A stretch of 47,623 nt of DNA from Meridianimarinicoccus zhengii (lineage in GTDB: Bacteria > Pseudomonadota > Alphaproteobacteria > Rhodobacterales > Rhodobacteraceae). The translations under genes were made by a program, and so were the position numbers. This document shows positions 1 through 8,183 of this stretch, piece by piece (position 1 is the first letter of the stretch; each line of letters opens with the position of its first letter). The DNA lies in assembly GCF_003254465.1 (NCBI RefSeq), contig NZ_QDFI01000031.1, forward strand, positions 1 through 47,623, given 5' to 3'. The notes below the pieces were generated by a model. The model did not search any database, was not told the origin of the DNA, and saw only the letters and a list, made by a program, of their open reading frames with translations.

Positions 1-963
1 CGGCCCGTCGGGGCGCGGGGCCGCGGCGCGGCGCAGCCGGTCGTTGATCGCGCGGCCCAGCCCCGTATCCGGGATCGGCGACACCGCGATGGCCGTGGCG
101 CCGCCCGTGTCCAGCCGGTGCAGCGCGGCAAAGAGCCCCGCCGCGGCCTCGGCCAGATCGCCCGTCTCGGACAGGTTCAGCGCCGCCCCCTGCACCGGGC
201 CGAAGCCCAGAAGCACCTCGTCGGTGCCGGGCGTTTCCGCATTCAGCCGGACCCGCGCGCGCGGCGCGTAATGGGAGGCCATCAATCCCGGGGCCGCCGG
301 GGCCGTGTCGTCGGTGACCCTGCGCAGATCGAGCGGCATGTCCAGCACGCGGGCCAGCGCTTCGGCCGGGATGCCGCCGGGACGCAGCAGGCGCGGACTG
401 CCGGTCAGATCGAGGATCGTCGATTCCAGCCCGACCGCACAGGGGCCGCCATCGACCACCGCCGCGATGCGCCCCGCCAACCCGGCGAGGACATGGTCCG
501 CCGTGGTCGGGCTGATCCGCCCCGACGGGTTGGCCGAAGGTGCGGCCAGCGGAAGGCCGGATCGCGCCAGCAGCCGACGCGCCACGGGTGCGGCGGGCAC
601 CCGCAGCGCCACGCTGTCCAGCCCCGCCGTGACCAGGCGCGACAGGCCCGCCCCGCGTTTCAGCGGCAGCACCAGCGTCAGCGGCCCGGGCCAGAACGCG
701 GCCGCCAGAACGCGCGCGGCGTCGGGCAACTCGGCAAGGTCCGCCGCGGCGGCAAGATCGGGCAGATGGACGATCAACGGGTTGTGCGCCGGCCGCCCCT
801 TGGCGGCATAGATCCCCGCCACGGCGTCGTCGTGCCGCGCGTCGGCACCCAGCCCATACACCGTTTCGGTCGGGAAGGCGACGCAGGTCCCCTTTCCAAG
901 AAGCTCCGCCGCACGCGCGAGCCCGGCATCGTCCGGGGCCAGCCGTTCCGTCTTCATGTCCAT
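1..963 (-). CDS. sua5: L-threonylcarbamoyladenylate synthase, Sua5 family (3' end outside window)
   Basis: Makes threonylcarbamoyl-AMP from threonine, bicarbonate and ATP, the first step of t6A modification at tRNA position 37. The N-terminal YrdC-type domain shows FPTETVYGLGA (about residues 30-40), the substrate-binding KGRP (55-58) and SANPSG further on. The rest is the Sua5 C-terminal domain, so this is the long form rather than the short TsaC form. The reading frame is open to base 1, giving 321 residues. Sua5 proteins are usually a little longer, so only a short C-terminal tail is missing. In-frame ATGs lie at 972, 963 and 957 with no convincing ribosome site; 963 is a compromise. It is divergent from the acyl-CoA dehydrogenase gene. 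The family call is firm, the start is not. Confidence 0.9.
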   Translation of the reverse strand, partial: MDMKTERLAPDDAGLARAAELLGKGTCVAFPTETVYGLGADARHDDAVAGIYAAKGRPAHNPLIVHLPDLAAAADLAELPDAARVLAAAFWPGPLTLVLPLKRGAGLSRLVTAGLDSVALRVPAAPVARRLLARSGLPLAAPSANPSGRISPTTADHVLAGLAGRIAAVVDGGPCAVGLESTILDLTGSPRLLRPGGIPAEALARVLDMPLDLRRVTDDTAPAAPGLMASHYAPRARVRLNAETPGTDEVLLGFGPVQGAALNLSETGDLAEAAAGLFAALHRLDTGGATAIAVSPIPDTGLGRAINDRLRRAAAPRPDGP

Positions 964-1044
964 CGGGCACATCCGTGACGCGGCGTTCAGGTTGTCCGGC
1001 GCGGTGCCTCGGCTAGTGTCCCGCCACCTGCCGGAGGAGTCGCC

Positions 1045-2751
1045 ATGACCTACACCGCCCCTGTCTCGGAGTTCAAGTTCCTGCTCGCCCATGTGGTGGA
1101 GCTTGCACGCGTGGCCGCGACCGACCGCTTCGCGGACGCGACGCCCGATACGGTCGATGCGATCCTGACCGAGACGGGCCGGATCTGCGATGATGTGCTC
1201 GCCCCGCTGCAACGCGCGGGCGACCTGCACCCCGCCACGCTGGAGAACGGCGTCGTGCGCACGTCGCCCGGCTTCGCGGATGCCTACCGCGCCCTTGCAG
1301 AAGGCGGTTGGATCGGGCTTGCGGCCGACCCGGCCCGCGGCGGGATGGGCCTTCCCGGCACGCTGAACACGGCGATCAACGACATGATGTCGGGGGCTTG
1401 CCTGTCGCTGCAGCTTTGTCCGCTTCTGAGCCAGGGCCAGATCGACGCGCTGGAGGCTCATGCCGATCCCGCGCTTGCCGACCTGTATCTGCCGCGGCTC
1501 GTGTCGGGCGACTGGTCCGGCACCATGAACCTGACCGAACCGCAGGCCGGGTCCGACGTGGGCGCCGTGCAGACGCGCGCCGTGCCGCAGGGCGACGGGC
1601 GTTACGCGGTCACCGGGCAGAAGATCTACATCACTTATGGCGACCACGACATGGCCGCGAATGTCTGCCATCTCGTGCTGGCGCGGCTTCCCGATGCACC
1701 GGCGGGCACCAGGGGGCTGAGCCTGTTTCTGGTGCCCAAGTTCCTGCCCGACGCGGATGGGACCCCAGGCCAGCGCAACGCGGTGAGCGTGGTTTCGCTG
1801 GAACACAAGGTCGGCCTGCATGGAAGCCCGACCTGTGTCATGCAGTATGACGGCGCGACGGGCTGGATCGTGGGTGCGCCCGGCGGCGGCATGGCGGCGA
1901 TGTTCACCATGATGAACAACGCGCGCCTCGGTGTGGGCACGCAGGGTATCGGCGTGGCCGAGGCGGCGTATCAGCACGCAAGCGCCTTCGCCCATGACCG
2001 GGTGCAGGGCCGCACGGCCCGCGGGCAGGGTTCGATCCTCGGGCATGCCGATGTGCGCCGGATGCTGGCCGCGATGCGGGCCGACATCATGGCCGCGCGG
2101 TCCATCGCTCTGGATTGCGGCGTATCGATCGACATGGCCCGCGCCACGGGCGGTGCCGACTGGACGGCGCGCGCCGCGTTCCTGACGCCCATTGCCAAGG
2201 CTTTCGGGACCGACACGGGCATCGCGGTGGCCGATCTCGGCATCCAGGTCCATGGCGGCATGGGCGTGATCGAGGAAACCGGGGCGGCGCAGTTCTGGCG
2301 CGACGTGCGCGTGACCGCGATCTACGAAGGGACCAACGGGATCCAGGCGCTCGATCTTGTCGGGCGCAAGCTGGCCGATGGCGGGGACGCCGCGTTCCGC
2401 CTGCTGAAGGAGGTGGAAGACAGCGCGGCCGCCGCGCGCGACCGCTTCGCCCCGCAGGCAGAGGCCGTGTGGGACGCCGCGCAGGCCCTGCGCGATGCGA
2501 CCGAATGGATGCTCGCGGAGCCGGACATGTCCGAACGCGGGGCCGGGGCCGCGGCCTATCTGCGGGCCTTCGCGCTGGTGCTGGGCGGCATGTATCACCT
2601 GCGCGCCGCACTGGCGGGTGACGCGGACCGCGCGGCCATGATGCGGGTCTTCGCGGCGCGGCAATTGCCGCAGGTCGCCGCCCTTCTGGCCGAGGCGCGC
2701 GCGGGTGCGGCGGATCTCTATGCCGTCGATCTGGGGGATGACGCGGCCTGA
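1045..2751 (+). CDS. acyl-CoA dehydrogenase, DmdC-like long form
   Basis: FAD-dependent dehydrogenase oxidising an acyl-CoA at the alpha-beta bond. The 568 residues exceed the usual 380-400 of short acyl-CoA dehydrogenases. They fit the long class with an extra C-terminal helical domain that includes DmdC, the methylmercaptopropionyl-CoA dehydrogenase of DMSP demethylation. Visible motifs are LTEPQAGSDVG (163-173) and IYEGTNGIQ (426-434), with the expected catalytic Glu at 428. GGAGGAG precedes the ATG. An MBL-fold hydrolase gene follows 59 bp downstream and may be co-transcribed. Roseobacters carry several paralogues of this class and I cannot tell which substrate this one takes, so DMSP use is possible but not shown. 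Confidence 0.9.
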   Translation: MTYTAPVSEFKFLLAHVVELARVAATDRFADATPDTVDAILTETGRICDDVLAPLQRAGDLHPATLENGVVRTSPGFADAYRALAEGGWIGLAADPARGGMGLPGTLNTAINDMMSGACLSLQLCPLLSQGQIDALEAHADPALADLYLPRLVSGDWSGTMNLTEPQAGSDVGAVQTRAVPQGDGRYAVTGQKIYITYGDHDMAANVCHLVLARLPDAPAGTRGLSLFLVPKFLPDADGTPGQRNAVSVVSLEHKVGLHGSPTCVMQYDGATGWIVGAPGGGMAAMFTMMNNARLGVGTQGIGVAEAAYQHASAFAHDRVQGRTARGQGSILGHADVRRMLAAMRADIMAARSIALDCGVSIDMARATGGADWTARAAFLTPIAKAFGTDTGIAVADLGIQVHGGMGVIEETGAAQFWRDVRVTAIYEGTNGIQALDLVGRKLADGGDAAFRLLKEVEDSAAAARDRFAPQAEAVWDAAQALRDATEWMLAEPDMSERGAGAAAYLRAFALVLGGMYHLRAALAGDADRAAMMRVFAARQLPQVAALLAEARAGAADLYAVDLGDDAA

Positions 2752-2810
2752 GCGGCGCGGGGCGGCATGCGTGCCTTGACACTGCCCGGCCCGGCTGCTG
2801 TCACCCCGCC

Positions 2811-3842
2811 ATGACAGCGCCGATCCGCTACCCGTTCGACTCGGCCCCAGCCGCCGGAACCGCGACCGAGGTGGCGGAGGGTATCCTGTGGATGCGCGTG
2901 CCGCTGCCCATGGTGCTCGATCATGTGAACATTTACGCTATCGACGGGGCGGACGGCTGGACGCTGATCGATACGGGACTCGGCACGCGGCGCGGGCAGG
3001 CAGAGATGCAAAGGCTGCTCGACGGGCCGCTGGCGGGCAAGCCCGTGGCGCGGGTGCTGGTGACCCATCACCACCCGGACCACGTGGGGCTGGCGGGCTG
3101 GTTCCAGGCCGACCACGGCGCCCAACTGATCGCCACGCGCACTGCGTGGCTGTTCGCCCGGATGCTGCGGCTGGACGAACAGGACCGCCCGACACCCGAG
3201 ACGGTCGCGTTCTGGCGCGCGGCGGGGATGGACCCCGATGTCCTGGCCGACCGCATGGACAGCCGCCCGTTCAACTACGCCGATTGTGTGGCGGCCATGC
3301 CGCTCGGGTTCCGGGGCATCAGGGACGGGCAGGGGATCACGCTGGGGCACCGGCCTTTCACCGTGCGGCTGGGCCAAGGACATGCGCCCGACCATGTCAC
3401 GCTCTGGTCCGACGACGATGCGCTGGTGATCGGCGGGGACCAGTTCCTGCCCACGATCTCGTCCAATATCGGGGTCTATGCGACGGAGCCCGAGGCCGAC
3501 CCGCTGAGCGACTGGCTGGACAGCATCGCGCGCTTCGCACCGCTGGCCCATGACGACCTGCTTGTGCTGCCGGGCCATACGCGGCCGTTTACCGGTCTGC
3601 CGCGGCGGCTGTCGGAACTGGCGGACGAACATGCCGCGGCGCTGGACCGGTTGCGCGCACATCTGGCGGTTCCGCATGTCGCTTGCGCCTGTTTCGTGCC
3701 GATCTTCGGGCGCGAGATCACCGGTGGAGCCTATGGTCACGCACTGGTGGAGGCGATGGCCCATCTCAACCACCTGCACGCGCGGGGGCAGGTGCGGCGC
3801 TGGCGGCGTGACGACGGGGCATGGCTGTGGCAGTCAATTTGA
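2811..3842 (+). CDS. MBL-fold metallo-hydrolase
   Basis: Metallo-beta-lactamase-fold hydrolase of 343 residues. The metal-binding signature THHHPDH lies at 85-91 and supplies His86, His88, Asp90 and His91 of the HxHxDH motif. Later candidate ligands are in GQGHAPDH, VIGGDQFLP and LPGHTRP. The C-terminal 90 or so residues look like the small helical domain often attached to this subgroup. Its place just behind an acyl-CoA dehydrogenase suggests a thioesterase or similar acyl-metabolite role, but glyoxalase II-like or lactonase activity is equally possible. No signal peptide is seen, so it should be cytoplasmic. Confidence 0.85.
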   Translation: MTAPIRYPFDSAPAAGTATEVAEGILWMRVPLPMVLDHVNIYAIDGADGWTLIDTGLGTRRGQAEMQRLLDGPLAGKPVARVLVTHHHPDHVGLAGWFQADHGAQLIATRTAWLFARMLRLDEQDRPTPETVAFWRAAGMDPDVLADRMDSRPFNYADCVAAMPLGFRGIRDGQGITLGHRPFTVRLGQGHAPDHVTLWSDDDALVIGGDQFLPTISSNIGVYATEPEADPLSDWLDSIARFAPLAHDDLLVLPGHTRPFTGLPRRLSELADEHAAALDRLRAHLAVPHVACACFVPIFGREITGGAYGHALVEAMAHLNHLHARGQVRRWRRDDGAWLWQSI

Positions 3843-3924
3843 CGCCCCGCCACGATGCGCGAGGGTCGTGACAGGCCCGCCGATTTGTCTTAGGTCCGGA
3901 ACAGACACATCAAGGGAGCGCCCG

Positions 3925-4059
3925 ATGGCCAAGCATGAACACGGCAAGATGGATATCGAAGTACAGGAAAAGACCTTCGCGGGCTTCGTCAGGGCATCCG
4001 CCTATGTCGCGGGCGCGGCCATCCTGCTGATCGTCTTCATCGGTCTCGTGAACGGCTGA
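3925..4059 (+). CDS. aa3-type cytochrome c oxidase subunit IV
   Basis: A 44-residue protein of the small bacterial aa3 oxidase subunit IV family. It starts MAKHEHGKMDI, has the family-typical QEKTFAGFVR stretch, and ends in one membrane helix (about residues 27-42). It packs against subunits I and III of the oxidase in the inner membrane; deleting it in Paracoccus-type oxidases is known to have little effect. AAGGGAG lies about 8 bases before the ATG at 3925, which decides the start: a longer in-frame reading from 3550 only overlaps the MBL gene. The catalytic subunit genes are not in this window, which is usual for this subunit in the group. Confidence 0.9.
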   Translation: MAKHEHGKMDIEVQEKTFAGFVRASAYVAGAAILLIVFIGLVNG

Positions 4060-4063
4060 CGGC

Positions 4064-4696
4064 GTGATCGGTCCCATCCGGCAGGGCGCGCGGCGTGGGC
4101 TGTGCGCCCTTCTCGTCTGCGCGGGCCTGTCCGGCTGCGCGGTCCTGTTCGAGGACAAGACACCACAAGCAACCGACGCCGACATGGCGGCGCTGTCCTT
4201 TGTCAGCACCGATCCGCCATCGCTGACGCTGGTCACCAGCATATCCAACCGCGACAACAGCGGGGCGCATTCCGCGCTTATCATCAACGGGCCGGAACGC
4301 GTGGTGTTCAACCCCGCGGGGTCATGGCGGCATCCGCTGGCGCCCGAGCAGGGCGATTTTCACCGGAATTTCTCGCCCGCGATGGAAAAGTGGTTCTTCG
4401 ACTATCACGCGCGCTCGACCTATCGTATCCGCGCGCAGACGGTAGAGGTGCCGATGGCGGTGGCCGCGCAAGCGCTGGAGGCGGCCCGCAACAGCGGGTC
4501 GGTGCCGCCCGCGCAATGCACCCGCGCGATCACGGAAATCCTGGACGATCTGCCGGGCTTCGAAGGGTTCGGCGTGACGTGGTGGCCGCTGCGCGCCTCG
4601 GCGCGGTTCGCGGACCTGCCCGGGGTGACGACGGTGCTTTACACCGATGACAGTCCGGACGACTGGTCGGATCTCGATCTCGAATTCAACGACTGA
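4064..4696 (+). CDS. hypothetical lipoprotein
   Basis: A 210-residue predicted lipoprotein with a GTG start 4 bp behind the oxidase subunit IV stop, so the two are probably co-transcribed. The N-terminus has a basic stretch (RQGARR), a hydrophobic core and the lipobox LSGC with Cys25, implying signal peptidase II processing and lipid anchoring. The mature part is soluble with several Trp and Asp residues, including a VTWWPLR stretch near 174 and an acidic end (DDWSDLDLEFND). I do not recognise a named domain. Membership of a conserved roseobacter family is likely but unproven. No function is proposed. Confidence 0.75.
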   Translation: MIGPIRQGARRGLCALLVCAGLSGCAVLFEDKTPQATDADMAALSFVSTDPPSLTLVTSISNRDNSGAHSALIINGPERVVFNPAGSWRHPLAPEQGDFHRNFSPAMEKWFFDYHARSTYRIRAQTVEVPMAVAAQALEAARNSGSVPPAQCTRAITEILDDLPGFEGFGVTWWPLRASARFADLPGVTTVLYTDDSPDDWSDLDLEFND

Positions 4697-4747
4697 ACTG
4701 GCGCGGCGAGAGCCGAACAGGTTCGGGCCGTGCACCGTCGGCAAGCC

Positions 4748-5077
4748 TTAGCCGAGCCACCAGAGCACCGTGTAGAGCGTCACCAGCCCGGCGCCGATGG
4801 CTGCCAGCACGTTGCGTGTTGCCAGCCCTGCCGCAAGCGTCGCGAAGGCCGCGGCAAGCCGGGCCGGATCGGGGTCGCCGCCGGTCGCCGCGGGCCACAG
4901 CACGAGCGGCGCCACCAGCCCCGGCAGCACCGCCACGGGCGTGTAGCGCAGGAAGCGCAGCAGCCATTCCGGCAAGGGACGGTCGCCCACGAGCCCGAGG
5001 AACGAGAACCGGATCAGGAAAGTCCCGATCCCGAGGGCCGCGATGATCGGCCAGACAGGTGCGGTTTCGGGGATCAT
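4748..5077 (-). CDS. azlD: AzlD family branched-chain amino acid transport protein
   Basis: A 109-residue hydrophobic protein with about four membrane segments, the small partner of AzlC. Together they form a two-component exporter for branched-chain amino acids in the inner membrane (BrnFE/AzlCD type). The charged-hydrophobic pattern IRFSFLGLVGDRPLPEWLLRFLRYTP (split here: IRFSFLGLVGDRPLPEW and LLRFLRYTP) is typical of the family. Its ATG overlaps the azlC stop in an ATGA arrangement (5074-5077), so translation is coupled. A longer in-frame reading upstream only duplicates azlC in another frame and is not used. Confidence 0.88.
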   Translation of the reverse strand: MIPETAPVWPIIAALGIGTFLIRFSFLGLVGDRPLPEWLLRFLRYTPVAVLPGLVAPLVLWPAATGGDPDPARLAAAFATLAAGLATRNVLAAIGAGLVTLYTVLWWLG

Positions 5078-5805
5078 GTGCGGCGCGCCATCATGCTTTC
5101 GACCCCGGCACCGGTCGCCATGGCCAGCACCGCAGCCACCAGCAGCCCCGTGCCATAAGGCATGCCCGCAAGCAGCAGCGTCGCCGAGATAGACACCACC
5201 GCTGCCGCGACATGGGCCAGTGTGCGCAGCGCAGGTGCAATCATGGCGAGGAACGTAATCGGGATGGCGAAATCCAGTGCGAAGGCGGGCGGGATCGCTG
5301 TGCCCACAAGTGCCCCCGCCAGTGTCGCGCCGTACCAGAAGGGCGACACGATCAGGAAGCAGCCCGCGAAATAGGCCATGCGCGCAGGCACGGACAGGCT
5401 TGGGTCGCGGTCGTATTCGAGGATGCTGGCGGCATAGGTCTGGTCCACCAGCCCGTAGGCCGCAAAGGCCCGCTGCCACAGCGGTGCCGCCCCGAGATGC
5501 GGCACGAGTGACGCGGAATACATCGCCATGCGCAGGTTGACCGCAAGCGCCGTGGCGAGAACGATGACCGTGGGGGCGTTATCGGCCATCAGCTGCACGG
5601 CGGTGAATTGCGCCGCCCCGGCGATCACCAGAACGGTGAATCCCATCACCTCCGCCAGGTTCAGCCCCGCCTCGGTCCCCACGACACCGAAGAGAAGCCC
5701 GAAGGGCGCGATCACGAGGATGAAGGGCGCCCCCGCCCGGACCCCGCGCAGGAAGGCGCGGCGCGGCGTGGCCGTGGTGGGGAAATCGGGTGTGGAGCTT
5801 GGCAC
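5074..5805 (-). CDS. azlC: AzlC family branched-chain amino acid exporter, large subunit
   Basis: A 243-residue inner-membrane protein of the AzlC/BrnF family. It has several hydrophobic segments and the conserved stretches GVRAGAPFILVIAPFGLLFG near 21-40, IAGAAQFTAVQLM near 62-74 and NLRMAMYSASL near 90-100. It is the larger subunit of the branched-chain amino acid exporter with AzlD, whose start overlaps its stop by 4 bases. The pair runs opposite to the flanking lipoprotein and ClC genes. In many bacteria azlCD is Lrp-controlled; an Lrp gene exists at 24.3 kb, but nothing here ties the two together. Confidence 0.9.
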   Translation of the reverse strand: MPSSTPDFPTTATPRRAFLRGVRAGAPFILVIAPFGLLFGVVGTEAGLNLAEVMGFTVLVIAGAAQFTAVQLMADNAPTVIVLATALAVNLRMAMYSASLVPHLGAAPLWQRAFAAYGLVDQTYAASILEYDRDPSLSVPARMAYFAGCFLIVSPFWYGATLAGALVGTAIPPAFALDFAIPITFLAMIAPALRTLAHVAAAVVSISATLLLAGMPYGTGLLVAAVLAMATGAGVESMMARRT

Positions 5806-5986
5806 GGCTTCGTCCTATCGTTCGTGCGCCGGTGCTAGTCCATGCCCTTGCGAGGTTCAATTGTCTTTCCCGATGATCCGTCCGCCGTCCTGCCCGCCAT
5901 GGTGCGGCAAGACAGCGGATGAGGCGGTCATGCCGTCCCGGTGCCGCCTCGTGCCACCTGCCGTGTTGGCGCGGGGCGGGGGGCGA

Positions 5987-6005
5987 CCCCGGCACAAGGC
6001 CGGGG
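5987..6005. repeat. GC-rich palindrome, possible REP-type element
   Basis: CCCCGGC and GCCGGGG form a 7 bp perfect stem around an ACAAG loop, in the 291 bp between azlC and the ClC channel gene. No T-run follows on either side, so it is a poor terminator. It resembles short dispersed palindromes common between alphaproteobacterial genes. I saw no second copy in this window. The rest of 5806-6096 shows no gene I can support. Confidence 0.3.
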
Positions 6006-6096
6006 CATGGCGTCGCAGGACGGCCGCAGCGGGGCGTCCGGCGCTGGCGGAACGTGCGGATGATGCAGCGCGGTCGTGCCGCCAAGGGCGCCGGGC

Positions 6097-7782
6097 ATGA
6101 GCGACGCATCCACCGGCTGGCTTCGGGGACAGATCGCCGACCTGCAGGCGATCCTGCGCGGCGCGCTGCAGGCGGTACGCCGCAACGGTCCCGGCAACGT
6201 GCAGTTCTGGTTCCTCGCCCTCGTGATCGGGACCGGGGCGGGGGCAGCGGCATTGTTCTTCCGCAAGGGGATCGAGGCGCTCCAAACCGCGCTTTACGGC
6301 ACGTCGGACGTGTCGCTGGCCACGGTGGCGGGCGAGCTTCCCTGGTGGTGGGTCCTGCTCCTGCCCATCGCGGGCGGGCTCGTGGTCGGCGCGATCCTGC
6401 ACCATTTCACGCCCGACGGGCGCGTGCGCGCGGTGGCGGACGTGATCGAGGGAGCGGCAATGCATGACGGGCGCGTGGAAATGCGCGCCGGTCTTGCCTC
6501 CGCCTTCGCATCGCTGGTGACGCTGTCGAGCGGCGGATCGAGCGGGCGCGAGGGACCGGTGGTGCACCTTGCCGGCGTGATTTCCACATGGATCAGCGCG
6601 CGGCTCTATGCCGACGGGATCACTGGGCGGGACCTTCTGGGCTGTGCCGTGGCGGGGGCGGTGTCGGCGTCGTTCAACGCGCCCATCGCCGGGGCGCTTT
6701 TCGCGCTGGAGGTCGTGCTGCGGCATTTCGCGGTGCACGCCTTTGCGCCCATCGCCATCGCCGCCGTGGCGGGCACGGTCATCAACCGGCTCGAATACGG
6801 CGGCGTGACCGAATTCATCCTGCCCGAACCCGGATCGCTCGACTTCTTCGTGGAACTGCCGGCCTTCCTGCTGCTGGGGCTGATCTGCGGGCTGGTGGCG
6901 GCGGCGCTGATGCGCCTGACCTTCTGGTCCGAGGACGTGGCGGGGCTGGTCGCGGCGCGCACGCGGATGCCGCGATGGCTGCGTCCGGCGGTGTCGGGCG
7001 CGATGCTGGGCGTGATCGCCATCTGGTTCCCGCACATCATCGGCGTCGGCTACGAAACGACGGCCGCGGCGCTGACCGGGCAGCTCGCCTTCGGGGCGGC
7101 CGTCATGTTCGCCGTTGTCAAATGCGTGGCGGTCGCCATCACCTTTGCCGGGCGCATGGGGGGCGGCATCTTCTCGCCCGCGCTGATGATGGGGGCGCTG
7201 ACGGGGCTTGCCTTCGGTTTGGTTGCGACGGCGATCTTCCCGACCGTGTCGGGGTCCGAGACGCTTTACGCGCTCGCAGGGATGGGTGCGGTCGCGGCGG
7301 CCGTGCTCGGGGCACCGATATCCACCACGATGATCGTGTTCGAGCTGACCGGCGACTGGCAGACCGGGATCGCTGTGATGACCGCGGTGTCGCTGTCCAC
7401 GGCCCTGGGCAGCCGGCTCGTGGACCGGTCGTTCTTCCTGACGCAGCTGGAACGGAGGGGCGTGCACCTGGCCAAGGGGCCGCAGCAATACCTTCTTGCG
7501 CTGCACCGGGTCGGCAGCGTGATGGCGCAGCCCGGCCACCCGGACTATCCCGACGAAGACGCCATAGCCGACGCGCTGGAGGACGGGCTTGCAGTGGGGC
7601 GCAAGGCCACGCTGGCCGAGGCGATGCCGATGTTCGACCGCGCCGCGGACCATTTCCTGGTGATCACGGACTGGCCCGAAGAGAGCGGCCCGCCCGTAGT
7701 CGTGGGCGTGCTTTTCGAACTGGAAGCTCTGCGTGCCTATACCCGTGCCATGGCGGCGACCGCGGCCGAGGAGCACTCCTGA
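6097..7782 (+). CDS. ClC-family chloride channel or H+/Cl- antiporter
   Basis: A 561-residue voltage-gated chloride channel family protein. It carries GREGP (150-154), whose Glu152 is the fast-gate glutamate, and GGGIFSP (355-361), the GxFxP anion-site motif. The first motif (GSGIP in EcClC) is diverged here to GAILHHFTP. Many hydrophobic segments lie between about 36 and 460. The C-terminal 90 residues resemble a degenerate CBS region. I chose ATG 6097 because AAGGG lies 8 bases before it; an in-frame GTG at 6076 is an alternative. The gating glutamate is compatible with proton-coupled exchange, which sequence alone cannot settle. It probably serves anion balance or acid resistance. Confidence 0.92.
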   Translation: MSDASTGWLRGQIADLQAILRGALQAVRRNGPGNVQFWFLALVIGTGAGAAALFFRKGIEALQTALYGTSDVSLATVAGELPWWWVLLLPIAGGLVVGAILHHFTPDGRVRAVADVIEGAAMHDGRVEMRAGLASAFASLVTLSSGGSSGREGPVVHLAGVISTWISARLYADGITGRDLLGCAVAGAVSASFNAPIAGALFALEVVLRHFAVHAFAPIAIAAVAGTVINRLEYGGVTEFILPEPGSLDFFVELPAFLLLGLICGLVAAALMRLTFWSEDVAGLVAARTRMPRWLRPAVSGAMLGVIAIWFPHIIGVGYETTAAALTGQLAFGAAVMFAVVKCVAVAITFAGRMGGGIFSPALMMGALTGLAFGLVATAIFPTVSGSETLYALAGMGAVAAAVLGAPISTTMIVFELTGDWQTGIAVMTAVSLSTALGSRLVDRSFFLTQLERRGVHLAKGPQQYLLALHRVGSVMAQPGHPDYPDEDAIADALEDGLAVGRKATLAEAMPMFDRAADHFLVITDWPEESGPPVVVGVLFELEALRAYTRAMAATAAEEHS

Positions 7783-7801
7783 CCGCCGTGCCGCGCAGGG
7801 A

Positions 7802-8140
7802 TCAGATCTGTTCGACCGTGACCGCGTCGCCTTCGAAGGCAAGGTGCCCGGCGATGCTCTCCAGCCCGTCATACGGCGTCTCGTAAGACCACGCGACGTT
7901 TTCGAGCACGGTGGATTTCGTGTCGATGGAATAGAAGGTCGCGGTGCCCAAGGCCGTGTCTGCGGTCTTTTCGGTGCGGTCGAAGAAGGCCATCGCCACG
8001 TCGGCGCGCGGGATGTAGATTACCGGTGCGCGGTTTCCTTCTGTCATCTCCATCGCGTTCTCGGTTTCGCCGTAGACCGCCCCACGGGCATAGACCACCC
8101 ATTTGCCGGGCAGCTTGCGCAAGGTGATGTCGTTGGTCAT
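7802..8140 (-). CDS. DUF427 domain-containing protein
   Basis: A 112-residue protein of the DUF427 family. It has the family pattern of an N-terminal GKWVVYARGAVYGETENA, a central stretch of short beta-strands (VIYIPRADVAMAFF) and a C-terminal VAWSYETPYDGLESIAGHLAF. The family folds as a small beta-tent structure with no settled biochemical role. ATG 8140 was chosen because GAGGA lies just upstream (8147-8151), whereas the 14 extra residues of a longer reading lack support. It converges with the ClC gene (20 bp between stops) and follows the M24 peptidase gene on the same strand. Confidence 0.85.
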   Translation of the reverse strand: MTNDITLRKLPGKWVVYARGAVYGETENAMEMTEGNRAPVIYIPRADVAMAFFDRTEKTADTALGTATFYSIDTKSTVLENVAWSYETPYDGLESIAGHLAFEGDAVTVEQI

Positions 8141-8183
8141 GGGAACGTCCTCGTGTTGCCGCGGTCCGGAGGTGGCCCGCATG

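Noticed and set aside
5857-7872. A 671-codon minus-strand frame opposite the ClC channel gene
   Set aside because: It is a high-GC shadow: low-complexity Arg/Gly/His-rich translation with no motif, while the plus strand has clear ClC signatures.
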